Positions 44,481 through 53,640 of a DNA stretch of 64,000 nt are shown piece after piece; positions within the stretch are counted from its first letter, which is position 1, and every line of letters begins with the position of its first letter. This stretch comes from Chitinophaga sancti (lineage in GTDB: Bacteria; Bacteroidota; Bacteroidia; Chitinophagales; Chitinophagaceae): the NCBI RefSeq assembly GCF_034424315.1, contig NZ_CP139972.1, forward strand, positions 1,240,001 to 1,304,000, given 5' to 3'. Both the position numbers and the translations under genes were made by a program. Below the pieces are notes generated by a model. It did no database searches. It worked only from the letters and a program-made list of their open reading frames with translations, and had not been told where the DNA came from.

Positions 44481-45321
44481 AACCTATCCCGGCTGGTTGT
44501 TCTTTTTCCGGGTGAATATGGCAGGTTTTGCTTTGCTACATTTCCTGGCTATACAGCCGGATTTTGACATGTTGTATTCCTATAAAGGGTATATCTACCC
44601 GGATATTATGGATACGGCAACAGATCATTTTAGTCCTACCCTGGTCAGCCTACAGCATTATGTGGGTGTACCCTATGACACTTTATTATTGCTCTGCAGA
44701 ATTGCGTATCCATTGGCGTTAGTATGCCTGATCCTGGGCTTTTGTACGCGGCTGAGTGCCGTGCTGTCTCTATTTTTGCAATTGTTGTTATTGAAATCGA
44801 TTCATTTATTTGAATATGGGGTGGATGGGTATACGACAATTGCGCTATTTTATTGCTGCATATTCCCGGTGGGGTATATTTATTCGATCGATAACAGGTT
44901 GCGGAAATTTATTATCACCCCACCCTATGCGCATTGGTTATTCCTGTTAAAAGCACATTTGTGTATCGCGTATTTCTTTTCAGGATTTGATAAGGTGATT
45001 GGTGGAACCTGGCGGAATGGCGAGGCCTTGTGGAAGACGGTGCATAGTCATAATTATTATAGTTTGTTTAGCCTGGATTTTTTAGCGAACACGCCGTTTT
45101 TTCTTTTAGCAGGCTGGGGTACGATCATTTTAGAGATGGGGTATTTTGTGGGAATGAATAGCAGGAAAGTCAGGATGTGGTGGCTGGGAGCGATTGTCTG
45201 CCTGCATTTGTTTATTGCGTTATTTATGGGTTTGTTCTTCTTTTCGGCGATGATGATTTTGCTGAATTTGTGTGCTTATTATACGCCGTATATAGATCCT
45301 GAGAGGTTTAGAAAGAGGTGA
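44470..45321 (+). CDS. HTTM/SdpB-like polytopic membrane protein
   Basis: 283 residues with about six or seven helices. Features typical of the HTTM / vitamin-K-dependent-carboxylase-like and SdpB group: RVNMAGFALLHFLA, KAHLCIAYFFSGFDKVIGGTWRNGEALW (quoted in two parts: KAHLCIAYFFSGFDKV and GGTWRNGEALW), and ends DPERFRKR. In Bacillus, SdpA and SdpB together mature the SdpC toxin; here the upstream overlapping SdpA-like gene suggests a comparable pair. An array of copies of its last codons follows the stop. Confidence 0.72.
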   Translation: MHNKTYPGWLFFFRVNMAGFALLHFLAIQPDFDMLYSYKGYIYPDIMDTATDHFSPTLVSLQHYVGVPYDTLLLLCRIAYPLALVCLILGFCTRLSAVLSLFLQLLLLKSIHLFEYGVDGYTTIALFYCCIFPVGYIYSIDNRLRKFIITPPYAHWLFLLKAHLCIAYFFSGFDKVIGGTWRNGEALWKTVHSHNYYSLFSLDFLANTPFFLLAGWGTIILEMGYFVGMNSRKVRMWWLGAIVCLHLFIALFMGLFFFSAMMILLNLCAYYTPYIDPERFRKR

Positions 45322-45990
45322 GATTTCGGGATGGATTAATGATGGAGTTGTTAGGGGGGTCGTTTTTTTGCTTTGCTGGGATTATTTAGATATGGATACT
45401 GAGAGGTTTAGAAAAAGGTGAGCCTTCGGGATGGATTACTGATGGAGTTGTTAGGAGTTTCGTTTTCCCCTTCGCTGGGATTATCCAGGCCCCGAGAGGT
45501 TTAGAAAAAGATAAGCCTTCGGTTTGGATTACTGATGGAGTTGTTAGGAGTTTCGCTTTTTTGCTTTGCTGGGATTATCCATACACAGACACTGAGAGGC
45601 TTAGAAAAAGATGAGCTTTCGGTTTGGATTAATGATGGAGTTGTTAGGAGTTTCATTTCCCCTTCGCTGGCATTATTCAGGCCCTGAGAGGTTTAGAAAT
45701 AGATGAACCTTCGGGATGGATTACTGAAGGCTTTGTTAGGAGTTTCGTTTTCCCCTTCGCTGGCATTATTCAGGCCCCGAGAGGCTTAGAAAAAGATGAG
45801 CTTTCGGTTTGGATTACTGATGGAGTTGTTAGGAGGGTCGGTTTTTTGCGTTGTTGGGATTATTTAGATATAGGCTCCGAAAGGTTTAGAAAAAAATAAG
45901 CCTTCGGCATGGATTACCGAAGGCCTTGTCAGGAGTTTCGTTTTTTCCTTCGCTGGGATTATCCAGAGCAGGTACTAAGGGTATTATCTC
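45290..45990 (+). repeat. 92-100 bp degenerate tandem array carrying the HTTM gene's last codons
   Basis: Six units follow the gene (unit starts near 45401, 45494, 45593, 45685, 45780 and 45879). Each contains a version of the gene end: TERFRKR, PERFRKR, TERLRKR, PERFRNR, PERLRKR and SERFRKK, each directly followed by a stop (TGA or TAA). The first has an in-frame ATG (45392: MDTERFRKR-stop). Between them lie GC-poor spacers with CTTTGCTGGGATTATC. Unit length is not fixed and not a multiple of three. Confidence 0.88.
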
Positions 45991-46000
45991 AGGTTAATTG

Positions 46001-46135
46001 TTATAACCACCCCGGGTTGTGAAACTTCCTCTTCTGATAAATATAGTGAAAGAATCGTGCCAGCTGGATAACGACATTTTTATCCGGTAGAATGGGTTTT
46101 ATTTCGGCAATGTGGGTCATTTTGTGGTAGTACAT
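46001..46135 (-). CDS. Possible 44-residue protein
   Basis: ATG 46135 opens a minus-strand frame MYYHKMTHIAEIKPILPDKN and continues VVIQLARFFHYIYQKRKFH to NPGWL-stop. The composition is protein-like and it fills the gap between the repeat array and the DUF892 gene, but there is no family match, clear ribosome site or partner. Could be the end of a lost gene. Confidence 0.3.
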   Translation of the reverse strand: MYYHKMTHIAEIKPILPDKNVVIQLARFFHYIYQKRKFHNPGWL

Positions 46136-46210
46136 CGCTGATGAGAGCTACATTTTCGTGCCATTATTCATGGCACTATTTTCTCCCCCCTTGTTGGAAA
46201 AACTAATCTT

Positions 46211-46744
46211 ATGGCAACTACAACCCTGAATGCGTCTACGGCATTTGATAGCAAACTGAAGGAATTCTTTATTGACCAGTTAAAAGACATTTACTGGGCG
46301 GAGAAAAAATTAGTGAAGACCCTGCCGAAACTTAGCCAGGCAGCAACGACCAATCAATTGAAAGATGCGATCGACAGTCATTTGATAGAGACTGAAAATC
46401 ACGTGGCCCGGCTGGAAGATGTGTTTGACCTGGTAGGTGTGGATGCGGATGCAAAGAAATGCCATGCAATGGCGGGTATTGTGGAAGAAGGAGAAGACCT
46501 GATCGAAGAGACGGATACGGATACCTGCCAGCGCGATGTAGCTTTGATCTTTGCCTGTCAGAAGGCTGAGCATTATGAAATTGCTACTTATGGCGGCTTG
46601 GTCACCCTCGCGGCTACATTGGGGTATAAAGAGGCCGCTGTGCTGTTGAGACAGACATTGGAGGAAGAGAAGGCGGCGGATGCGAAGCTGACGCAGATTG
46701 CGGAAAATGATGTAAACTATAAGGCAAGCCAGGAGCGGGAATAG
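46211..46744 (+). CDS. DUF892 (YciE/YciF-like) ferritin-like protein
   Basis: 177 residues of four long helices. Begins, after a short polar leader, with FDSKLKEFFIDQLKDIYWAEKKLVKTLPKL, the DUF892 opening (quoted as FIDQLKDIYWAEKKL), and has the ferritin-like carboxylate/His pairs in HLIETENHVARLE and CQKAEHYEIATYGGL. These stress-induced proteins form ferritin-like dimers of unclear activity. Monocistronic; followed at once by a 25-bp-type array. Confidence 0.87.
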   Translation: MATTTLNASTAFDSKLKEFFIDQLKDIYWAEKKLVKTLPKLSQAATTNQLKDAIDSHLIETENHVARLEDVFDLVGVDADAKKCHAMAGIVEEGEDLIEETDTDTCQRDVALIFACQKAEHYEIATYGGLVTLAATLGYKEAAVLLRQTLEEEKAADAKLTQIAENDVNYKASQERE

Positions 46745-47215
46745 ATTTTCATGACCTAAGCTTTGGGCATTCCAAAGGATCTAAGGTTTGGTCATTTAGT
46801 GGGATTTAAGCTTGTTTATTCCAGATGACCTGGCTTTGTTCATTTAGCAGGATCTAAGCCCTGTTCAACATGATCCGGGCTTTGGTCAGTCAAAATGATC
46901 TAAGTCTTGTTCATTTAGCGGGATTCAAGCTTTGTTCAACATGACCTAAGCTTTGTTTATTTGGCGGGATTCAAGCTTTGTTCATTCCAGATGACCTGGC
47001 TTTGTTCATTTAGCAGGATTCAAGCCCTGTTCAACATGATCTGGGCTTTGGTCAGTCAACATGATATAAGTCTTGTTCATTTAGCGGGATTCAAGCTTTG
47101 TTCATTCCACATGATCTAAACTTGTTCATTCAACATGATCTGGCTCTTGTCATTCAATGTACCCAAGCTCTGTTCATTCAACATGACCTGGCCTGGTTCA
47201 GTTAAAATGTATTTC
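46745..47215. repeat. Array of about 25-bp units in a ~167-bp higher-order pattern
   Basis: Degenerate units GATCTAAGCTTTGTTCATT / GACCTGGCTTTGTTCATT / GATTCAAGCTTTGTTCA follow each other through the whole gap between DUF892 and the alpha-fucosidase. CCAGATGACCTGGCTTTG occurs at about 46821 and 46988, showing a larger duplicated block. No coding origin recognised. Confidence 0.82.
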
Positions 47216-47269
47216 TCCGGAGCAGGGAAAAGATAAAATGGTTATCTTATGGAAAAATAATTCCACACT

Positions 47270-48556
47270 ATGTTAGCCAGATTTACCTTTATCCTGCTCC
47301 TTCTTTGCAATTACTGTTTCGCACAAAAAATAGACTGGTGGCAACACGACCGCTTCGGCATGTTCATCCATTTTGGCCTGTATGCGGATGCTGCCAGGCA
47401 CGAATGGGTGAAGAACCACGAAAGACTGAGTAACGAGCAATACCAGGTGTATTTTGATCAGTTCAATCCCGACCTTTTCAACCCAAAAGAATGGGCCCGC
47501 CAAGCCAAAGCTGCCGGCATGAAGTATGCCGTGCTCACCACCAAACACCATGAAGGATTCTGTCTCTTTGATTCCAAATTTACCGACTATAAATCTACCA
47601 ATACCGCTATCCGCCGCGACCTTGTCCGGGAATTTGTGGACGCCTTTCGCGCAGAAGGTATTAAGATAGGGTTTTATTATTCCCTGCTCGACTGGCATCA
47701 TCCGGATTTTACGATTGACACCCACCATCCGCAGCGCCCATCTGCTGATACGGCTTATGCCCGCCTCAACAAAGGCCGTGATATGGAGAAATACCGCCAG
47801 TACATGCGGAACCAGATTACGGAACTGCTTACGAAGTACGGGAAGATCGATATCCTCTGGCTGGACTTCTCCTACCCTGGTCCGCATGGCAAAGGCCGGG
47901 ATGACTGGGGATCTGTGGCCCTGCTGAAAATGATCCGCAAATTACAACCCGACATCCTGGTAGATAACCGGCTTGACCTGGCAGGTGTGCCTGGTGGGGC
48001 TGATTTTGCTACGCCGGAGCAGGTAAAACCCGAAGACCTGAAGAGTAATTATGACGGACTGCCTTTTGAAACCTGTCAGACCTTCTCGGGTTCATGGGGC
48101 TATTACCGGGATGAAGATACCTGGAAGACGAATTTCCAGTTGCTCAAATTGCTGATTACTGCTGTGAGTAAGAGTGGGAACCTGATATTAAATGTCGGGC
48201 CGACAGGCAGGGGGGTATTTGACTATAGGGCTACACGGGCATTGGATTCTATCGGGCAATGGATGCATTTTAATGACAGGTCCATTTATAACTGCCAGGA
48301 GGCACCTGCCGGGTATGTGACACCGGAACATTGTTTGCTCACCTATAACCCCGTGACGAAGCGGCTGTATGTACATTTGATGAATTACCAGGGAGGGAAA
48401 TTAGTGTTAAAAGGATATAAGGATCAGGTAAAATATGCGCAGTTCCTCCATGATACATCGGAGGTTAAACGCGAGAAAAATGGGGATGACCTGGTATTGA
48501 TATTGCCGGAAAGGAAGCCAGGGTTTACAGTGCCGGTGGTGGAGCTGGTGTTGTAA
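47270..48556 (+). CDS. GH29 alpha-L-fucosidase, periplasmic
   Basis: 428 residues, signal peptide ending near CFAQ (19). GH29 motifs: WWQHDRFGMFIHFGLYA (23-39), YAVLTTKHHEGFCLFDSK (86-103), FYYSLLDWHHPDF (135-147), and nucleophile Asp199 in ILWLDFSYPG; later SGSWGYYRDEDTW and NLILNVGPTGRG. A short C-terminal beta domain ends FTVPVVELVL. Releases alpha-linked fucose from glycans. It stands alone rather than in a SusCD locus, and its 3' end is duplicated after the stop. Confidence 0.9.
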   Translation: MLARFTFILLLLCNYCFAQKIDWWQHDRFGMFIHFGLYADAARHEWVKNHERLSNEQYQVYFDQFNPDLFNPKEWARQAKAAGMKYAVLTTKHHEGFCLFDSKFTDYKSTNTAIRRDLVREFVDAFRAEGIKIGFYYSLLDWHHPDFTIDTHHPQRPSADTAYARLNKGRDMEKYRQYMRNQITELLTKYGKIDILWLDFSYPGPHGKGRDDWGSVALLKMIRKLQPDILVDNRLDLAGVPGGADFATPEQVKPEDLKSNYDGLPFETCQTFSGSWGYYRDEDTWKTNFQLLKLLITAVSKSGNLILNVGPTGRGVFDYRATRALDSIGQWMHFNDRSIYNCQEAPAGYVTPEHCLLTYNPVTKRLYVHLMNYQGGKLVLKGYKDQVKYAQFLHDTSEVKREKNGDDLVLILPERKPGFTVPVVELVL

Positions 48557-48879
48557 TGAGCTTTTGTTTGGGCATCGGATTAACATCACCGTTTCAAAAA
48601 ATACAAAACCCACCACAAACGCGATAATATCAACAATAATAGGGAATTCTACAAGATATGCGCAGTTCCTCCATGATGCATCGGAGATTAAACGCGAGAA
48701 AAATGGAGATGACCTGGTATTGATATTGCCGGAAAGGAAGCCAGGGTTTACAGTGCCGGTGGTGGAGCTGGTGTTGTAATGAGCTTTTGTTTTGACTTTG
48801 GATTAACATCACCGTTTCAAAAAATACAAAACCCACCACAAACGCGATAATATAAACAATAATAGGGAATTCTACAAGG
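48434..48879 (+). repeat. 223-bp duplication of the alpha-fucosidase 3' end
   Basis: TATGCGCAGTTCCTCCATGA at 48434 (inside the gene) recurs at 48657. The copy repeats the codons for the last ~40 residues, ending PVVELVL-stop at 48777-48779, plus the downstream flank again to 48879. It is open from a TTG at 48564; there is no in-frame ATG. Two complete 223-bp units. Confidence 0.9.
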
Positions 48880-48894
48880 ACGGCTATTAGTCGA

Positions 48895-50304
48895 ATGGTA
48901 CTATCTTTGGTATCAAATTGTGCCCGGCAGTTTGCCATATCATTGATTCACAGTCTAAAATACAATAGCGTGGTCTTATTAAGTCAAACGAAAATAGCAA
49001 CAACAGGTAAGAAAAGAGTCGTGATCATAGGTGGGGGATTTGGAGGGATGGAACTGGCGAAATCCCTTGCCGGAACAGACTTGCAGGTAGTATTGATAGA
49101 CAAACACAACTTTCATACCTTCCAGCCTTTATTGTACCAGGTAGCTACGACCAATCTGGAAGCGCCTTCCATTGTGGCTCCGTACCGTAAGATCTTCAAG
49201 CAGCAATCAAACCTGTTCTTCCGCCTGGCCGAGGCAAAGCAGATAGACACTACCAATCAAACGGTAGAGACATCTATTGGGATGATCCGGTACGATTACC
49301 TCGTGATTGCAACGGGGGCTACCACGAACTATTACGGGAATGAGGAGATTGCGGCCAGGGCAATCAGTATCAAGAGCCTGGAAGATGCCCTGTTATTGCG
49401 CAATACGATCATCAGCAATTTTGAGAAAGCATTGCAGGTGGAAGATGAGATGCAGTTGAATAGTTTGATGGACTTTGTGATTGTGGGTGGCGGACCGACG
49501 GGCGTGGAGATTGCGGGTGCGCTGAGTGAGCTGAAAAGACATGTGTTCCCGAAGGATTACAGGGAGCTGGATTTTGTAAAAATGGATATTCATTTGATTC
49601 AGAGTGGCGGGGAGATCCTGAAGGGGATGTCGCCGGCGGCATCGAAGAAATCGCTGAAGATGCTGAATGACCTGGGTGTGAGGGTATGGTTGAACAGAAG
49701 GGTGATTTCTTATGATGGGTTTGCGGTGAAACTGAGTACCGGGGAGCAGTTGGTGACGCGGACATTGATCTGGGCTGCGGGGGTATCTGGCTTGCCGGTG
49801 AATGGATTGTCGGAAGAATGTATGCAGGATTCGCGGATAAAGGTAGATGAATTTAACCGGGTAGCGGGCTATGATAATGTGTTTGCGATTGGGGATATAG
49901 CCGCGATGGTGACGGAAGAAATGCCTCATGGATACCCGATGCTGGCGCAGCCGGCGATACAGCAGGGGAAGTTGTTAGGCAGGAATATCAGGCGCTGGGA
50001 GGCTGGTAAGGCAGCGAAACCGTTTAAGTATAATGATATGGGTACGATGGCGACGATAGGGAAGAATCATGCGGTGGCGGACCTGATGGTGTTTAAGAAG
50101 CAGATCAGGACACAGGGATTTCGGGCATGGCTGATCTGGATGTTTGTGCATCTGATGTCGTTGGTGGGGTTCAGGAACAGGGTGGTGGTGTTGATTAACT
50201 GGGTGTGGAAGTATTTTACGAATGATGCGGGGTTTGGAACGATAATAGGGAAGCCGAAGGAGAATATCCCGGTGGAGAAGGTGACGGAGAAAGTGTTGGT
50301 GTGA
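48895..50304 (+). CDS. Type II NADH dehydrogenase (NDH-2) / FAD pyridine-nucleotide oxidoreductase
   Basis: 469 residues as drawn. FAD-binding GGGFGGME after VVIIG, then DKHNFHTFQPLLYQVATTNL, second dinucleotide site FVIVGGGPTGVEIAGAL, and AIGDIAAM. The C-terminal part (FKYNDMGTMATIGKNHAV to WVWKYF) carries the membrane-associating region of NDH-2. Oxidises NADH and reduces quinone without proton pumping. The start is uncertain: a good -7 element (48902-48909) lies inside the first codons, so translation may start at TTG 48943 or GTG 48970. Confidence 0.87.
   Translation: MVLSLVSNCARQFAISLIHSLKYNSVVLLSQTKIATTGKKRVVIIGGGFGGMELAKSLAGTDLQVVLIDKHNFHTFQPLLYQVATTNLEAPSIVAPYRKIFKQQSNLFFRLAEAKQIDTTNQTVETSIGMIRYDYLVIATGATTNYYGNEEIAARAISIKSLEDALLLRNTIISNFEKALQVEDEMQLNSLMDFVIVGGGPTGVEIAGALSELKRHVFPKDYRELDFVKMDIHLIQSGGEILKGMSPAASKKSLKMLNDLGVRVWLNRRVISYDGFAVKLSTGEQLVTRTLIWAAGVSGLPVNGLSEECMQDSRIKVDEFNRVAGYDNVFAIGDIAAMVTEEMPHGYPMLAQPAIQQGKLLGRNIRRWEAGKAAKPFKYNDMGTMATIGKNHAVADLMVFKKQIRTQGFRAWLIWMFVHLMSLVGFRNRVVVLINWVWKYFTNDAGFGTIIGKPKENIPVEKVTEKVLV
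48902..48909 (+). promoter_or_regulatory. -7 promoter element for the NDH-2 gene
   Basis: TATCTTTG matches TAnnTTTG exactly, just after the second 223-bp repeat unit. If used, the ATG at 48895 is not the start codon. Confidence 0.45.
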
Positions 50305-50320
50305 GGATGTTTTTAAATAA

Positions 50321-50357
50321 ATAGAAAGGGGCTGTCTCGAAGACAGCCCCTTTCTAT
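50321..50357. terminator. Bidirectional terminator
   Basis: Perfect 17-bp arms ATAGAAAGGGGCTGTCT and AGACAGCCCCTTTCTAT around CGA, between the convergent NDH-2 and DUF4197 genes. Confidence 0.85.
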
Positions 50358-50444
50358 TCGGATTCCTGATGGAGAAAAATAATTTTTCAGGGATTCTCAG
50401 GGGCTTCATTTTACTTATGATACCCCCCTTTTCTATTTAATAGA

Positions 50445-51173
50445 TTATTTATTGCCCGTCTGCGCCAGCGTGCTGCCAAACACAGTTTTCAGGAGATCTG
50501 TTACACGTGCAGCAGGATCCTGCCTGATCTTCGCTTCTTCTGTGGCTACTTCAACATAGATCCCGGCGATCGCTTTTTCTGTTACATAAGCAGAGAGATC
50601 GGTGTTTACCGGCGTGCTGGAAAACTTGTTATACAGGGAGAATACATCGCCCCAGTATTTTGTAGCATCCACTTTCTTCAGTGCTGCTGCAATCACGGGT
50701 TTGAATGCATTGGTCAGTTCAGCCGTTGTCTTGCTTTTGAAATAATCAGTAGCGGAAGTTTTGCCACCTCTCAGGATGCCGATAGCATCGGTAATACTCA
50801 TTTGTTTGATAGCATTCACGAAAATAGGTGTAGCAGATTTTGCTGCTTCTTCAGCACCCCTGTTCATAGAGAGGATCGCTTTGTCTACCACGTTCCCCAT
50901 GCCGAGCTTACGTAAGGTAGATTCAACCTTCTGTGCTTCTGGCGGCATCAGGATTTTCAGGGCCGCGTTCGCAAAGAATCCGTCAACGGCAGACAGGCGG
51001 TTGGCACTGTTTTGTGTGCCGATAGTGAGTGCTTCTTTCAAACCAGCAGCGATCTGGGTAGTCGTTGGCTGCCCAGCTACACTGGTAGGAAGGTTTTGTA
51101 AGATTTGCTGTGAGGTTTCACAGCCGGTAGAAAAACATAAAATGCCCAGGCATACAAGGAATAGACGCTTCAT
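50445..51173 (-). CDS. DUF4197 lipoprotein
   Basis: 242 residues with a lipoprotein signal (CFSTGC, Cys18). The mature part matches DUF4197: AAGLKEALTIGTQNSANRLS, DGFFANAALKILMPPEAQKV, LILSMNRGAEEAAKSATPIF-like segment (SMNRGAEEAAKSATPIF) and YWGDVFSLYNKF. Members are widespread periplasmic helical proteins of unknown function. Convergent to NDH-2 with a shared terminator. Confidence 0.85.
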   Translation of the reverse strand: MKRLFLVCLGILCFSTGCETSQQILQNLPTSVAGQPTTTQIAAGLKEALTIGTQNSANRLSAVDGFFANAALKILMPPEAQKVESTLRKLGMGNVVDKAILSMNRGAEEAAKSATPIFVNAIKQMSITDAIGILRGGKTSATDYFKSKTTAELTNAFKPVIAAALKKVDATKYWGDVFSLYNKFSSTPVNTDLSAYVTEKAIAGIYVEVATEEAKIRQDPAARVTDLLKTVFGSTLAQTGNK

Positions 51174-51425
51174 AGTACAGTATTAATTTACTCGAACGGA
51201 GGCAAAGATATAAAAAAACCAGGCGTGATGGGTGTAGGATATGATATTGACGCAGGGTGGGCTGGCGACAGCACCTGTATTGATATGCGTTTGGTCTTTA
51301 AAAAAAAGAGGCCAGTGATCATGTCATCAGCAGGTATAACGGCATCGAAGCGGCATGACAATCATCAGATTGCCTCGAAGAAATTTTATTCAAAACTATC
51401 GCAGAATAATGGTAACTTATATGCT

Positions 51426-52277
51426 ATGTCACGCATTTACCTCTTCCTTTGCCTCCTGCTCCCCTGCCTTGTTAACGGGCAGGATTCGCCAATCGTTCTT
51501 CACCTTTGGCCAGATGGTGCCCCAGGGTACGAAAACCGCAAAAACGAGCCCGAAATAGCCAAAGATTACTATGTAAAGAATATCCATAATCCCAGTATCA
51601 CCGTTTACCTTCCGCCGAAGGAGAAAGCAACCGGTGCGGCGGTCGTGATTTGCCCCGGGGGAGGATTTCGCCTGCTGGTGTATAATTCAGAAGGGGTCAA
51701 CCCCGCAAAGTACCTGAATGATCTGGGAATTGCCGCTATTATTTTGAAATACCGCTTATTCCGGGAGGATTCTACGTATTCACTGGAAAAGGAAGTAAGG
51801 CAGGATGCTTACCGTGCGATGCGGTTAACGCGGAGTCATGCAAAGGAATGGGGTATTGATACTGCCCGTGTGGGGATGTGGGGATTTAGTGCGGGTGGAG
51901 AAGTGGTGACCCAGGTGGCGTATGCAAAAGGTAATGGCGATCCGGCGGCCAAAGACCCGGTAGACAGGCTGAATGGGAAACCGGATTTCCAGATCCTGGT
52001 ATATCCGGGGCCATTGGGGATTCCGCAAACAGTGCCGGCAGATGCACCGAAGGCGTTCCTGGTAGTGGCGAATAACGATGCCTGTTGTTCGGCGCCAATA
52101 GTGACTTTATTAAGCGCCTACAGGGACGCTAAGGTCCCTGTAGAAGCACATATTTTTGCTAATGGAGATCATGCATTCAATATGGGGTATAAAACTGATT
52201 TGCTGTCGTTAAAAGCATGGCCGGCATTGTTGACGAACTGGATGATGGATAGTCATATTATAGCAGCTAGAAAGTAG
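51426..52277 (+). CDS. Exported alpha/beta-hydrolase esterase (acetyl-esterase / xylanase-associated type)
   Basis: 283 residues from ATG 51426, giving signal peptide MSRIYLFLCLLLPCLVNGQ; the frame extends to 51225 without support. Oxyanion motif VVICPGGGFRLL, nucleophile elbow GFSAGGE, and the late active-site region NGDHAFNMGYK (His). This is the group of small esterases found beside carbohydrate-active enzymes that remove acetyl or other acyl groups from glycans. Start chosen for the signal peptide; the substrate is unknown. Confidence 0.8.
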   Translation: MSRIYLFLCLLLPCLVNGQDSPIVLHLWPDGAPGYENRKNEPEIAKDYYVKNIHNPSITVYLPPKEKATGAAVVICPGGGFRLLVYNSEGVNPAKYLNDLGIAAIILKYRLFREDSTYSLEKEVRQDAYRAMRLTRSHAKEWGIDTARVGMWGFSAGGEVVTQVAYAKGNGDPAAKDPVDRLNGKPDFQILVYPGPLGIPQTVPADAPKAFLVVANNDACCSAPIVTLLSAYRDAKVPVEAHIFANGDHAFNMGYKTDLLSLKAWPALLTNWMMDSHIIAARK

Positions 52278-52357
52278 TAAGCGATGGGTGGAGGCGGCAG
52301 ACAAGGGCTGTTAGGGATTAAATTACCTGCCAATTCCCTACACCACCTGCACTTGTA

Positions 52358-52915
52358 CTACATCAGCTGCTCATGCCTTACCACCAAAGCGGTAGAATGA
52401 TCTTCAAAAGTCAGCAGCGCAAAATGCCTTTCATTCCTCGTAATATCATCCACCAACTGACTTGATTTCAGCGGGCGCTGGTACACCTCCTCCCCGTTTG
52501 TAAGCTGTGCCGGTAATAACACAGGAGACTTCCTTTCAGGATTAAACAATTCCGCTATCTGCGCACTCAGCAACGGATCATGTTCTTCGTCTATATGCTC
52601 AATCCTGTCCGCAATGTCTTCTATAAAATCCACATCATATTTCCGCTTTCCGGTAGTATAAATACAATAATACGTTTCGGAATGATCCGTGCTAAAAGGG
52701 ATAGGCGCATACTTTGGTCTTTGTTTGATTGTTCCATTCTGCATAATTGCTGCCACTATAAAAGAACAAACAGCAATCCCTACACACACATACACAACAG
52801 GAAAATAAGAAGGATGCTGCCTGGCAGCAGCATAGCTGAAATACGTTCCAAAAAGAGAAAATACAAACAAAACAGCAGGCACAGCTACCCACTTGTTGAT
52901 TCCACTCTGTTTCAT
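52358..52915 (-). CDS. Two-helix membrane protein of unknown function
   Basis: 185 residues. Two N-terminal membrane helices (about 9-30 and 39-59) are followed by a cytoplasmic acidic domain with YDVDFIEDIADRIEHIDEEH and a C-terminal FALLTFEDHSTALVVRHEQL. No family recognised. Convergent with the esterase gene. Confidence 0.55.
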   Translation of the reverse strand: MKQSGINKWVAVPAVLFVFSLFGTYFSYAAARQHPSYFPVVYVCVGIAVCSFIVAAIMQNGTIKQRPKYAPIPFSTDHSETYYCIYTTGKRKYDVDFIEDIADRIEHIDEEHDPLLSAQIAELFNPERKSPVLLPAQLTNGEEVYQRPLKSSQLVDDITRNERHFALLTFEDHSTALVVRHEQLM

Positions 52916-52945
52916 AACTAATGTATTTAAGGTGATACAATGTCA

Positions 52946-53064
52946 TTTACAAACTGTGAAAGCAGCAATAAATAGCCGGCGAACGCACGGTACCCATCTG
53001 CTGCATAATTAAATAACAGGCATGGCCGGCTATTTGTTGCCTGGCTCGCTGACCAGTTTGTAAA
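52946..53064. mobile_element. 119-bp imperfect palindrome, MITE-like
   Basis: Outer ends TTTACAAACTG and CAGTTTGTAAA, inner arms AATAGCCGGC and GCCGGCTATT; the left and right arms match over about 36 bp with small gaps. It lies upstream of the membrane protein gene and next to a tandem array. Sequence unrelated to the other two palindromes in the window. Confidence 0.65.
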
Positions 53065-53209
53065 CGCTGGACTTATATCCAATATTAATCTTCTATCAAG
53101 TAAAATAGAATGACCGGGTTCACCTGTTTGGCTGATTGTAGACTGAATTTTCCAGGTTTAAAGGTGATGGCTTCAGATTGCCTTTTATTGATTAGTTAAA
53201 ATATGTTCA

Positions 53210-53640
53210 TTTTTGGATTTCACCTTTGCAGCCGCTCATTATCTACCAAATTTTGCAATCATTCCCGCTACTCCTTCAATGCCGTTCAAATTCCACGAGC
53301 AACCTCACACCTTTGCCTCCTCCACTCATCATCTGCCAAATTCCACAATAACTCCTGCTGCTCCGCCAATGCCGTTCAAATTCTACGATCAACCTCACAC
53401 CTTTGCATCCACTCATCATCTACCAAATCCCACGATCATTCCCGCTCCTCCTTCAATGCCATTCAAATTCCACGATCAACCTCACACCTTTGCCTCCTTC
53501 ACTCATTATCTGCCAAATCCCGCAATCACTTCCGCTCCTACTTCAATGCCATTCAAATCCCACAATCAACCTCACACCTTTGCCTCCTTCACTCATTATC
53601 TGCCAAATTCCACAATCACCCTACCCGCAACATATCTATC
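53210..53640. repeat. 87-90 bp tandem array, about five units
   Basis: AACCTCACACCTTTGC at 53301, 53391, 53478 and 53568 (spacing 90, 87, 90). Because the spacing is a multiple of three, plus-strand frames stay open and read repeats such as PHTFASFTHYLPN and MPFKFHDQ. It abuts the stop of the FAD/Rieske gene (minus). I do not consider the open frames genes. Confidence 0.85.

Noticed and set aside
46745..47215. CRISPR array
   Set aside because: Short ~25-bp units are joined without spacers of constant size; the pattern is a degenerate satellite.
48564..48779. Separate 71-codon gene after the alpha-fucosidase
   Set aside because: It is the duplicated 3' end of the fucosidase joined to intergenic sequence, without ATG; recorded as repeat instead.
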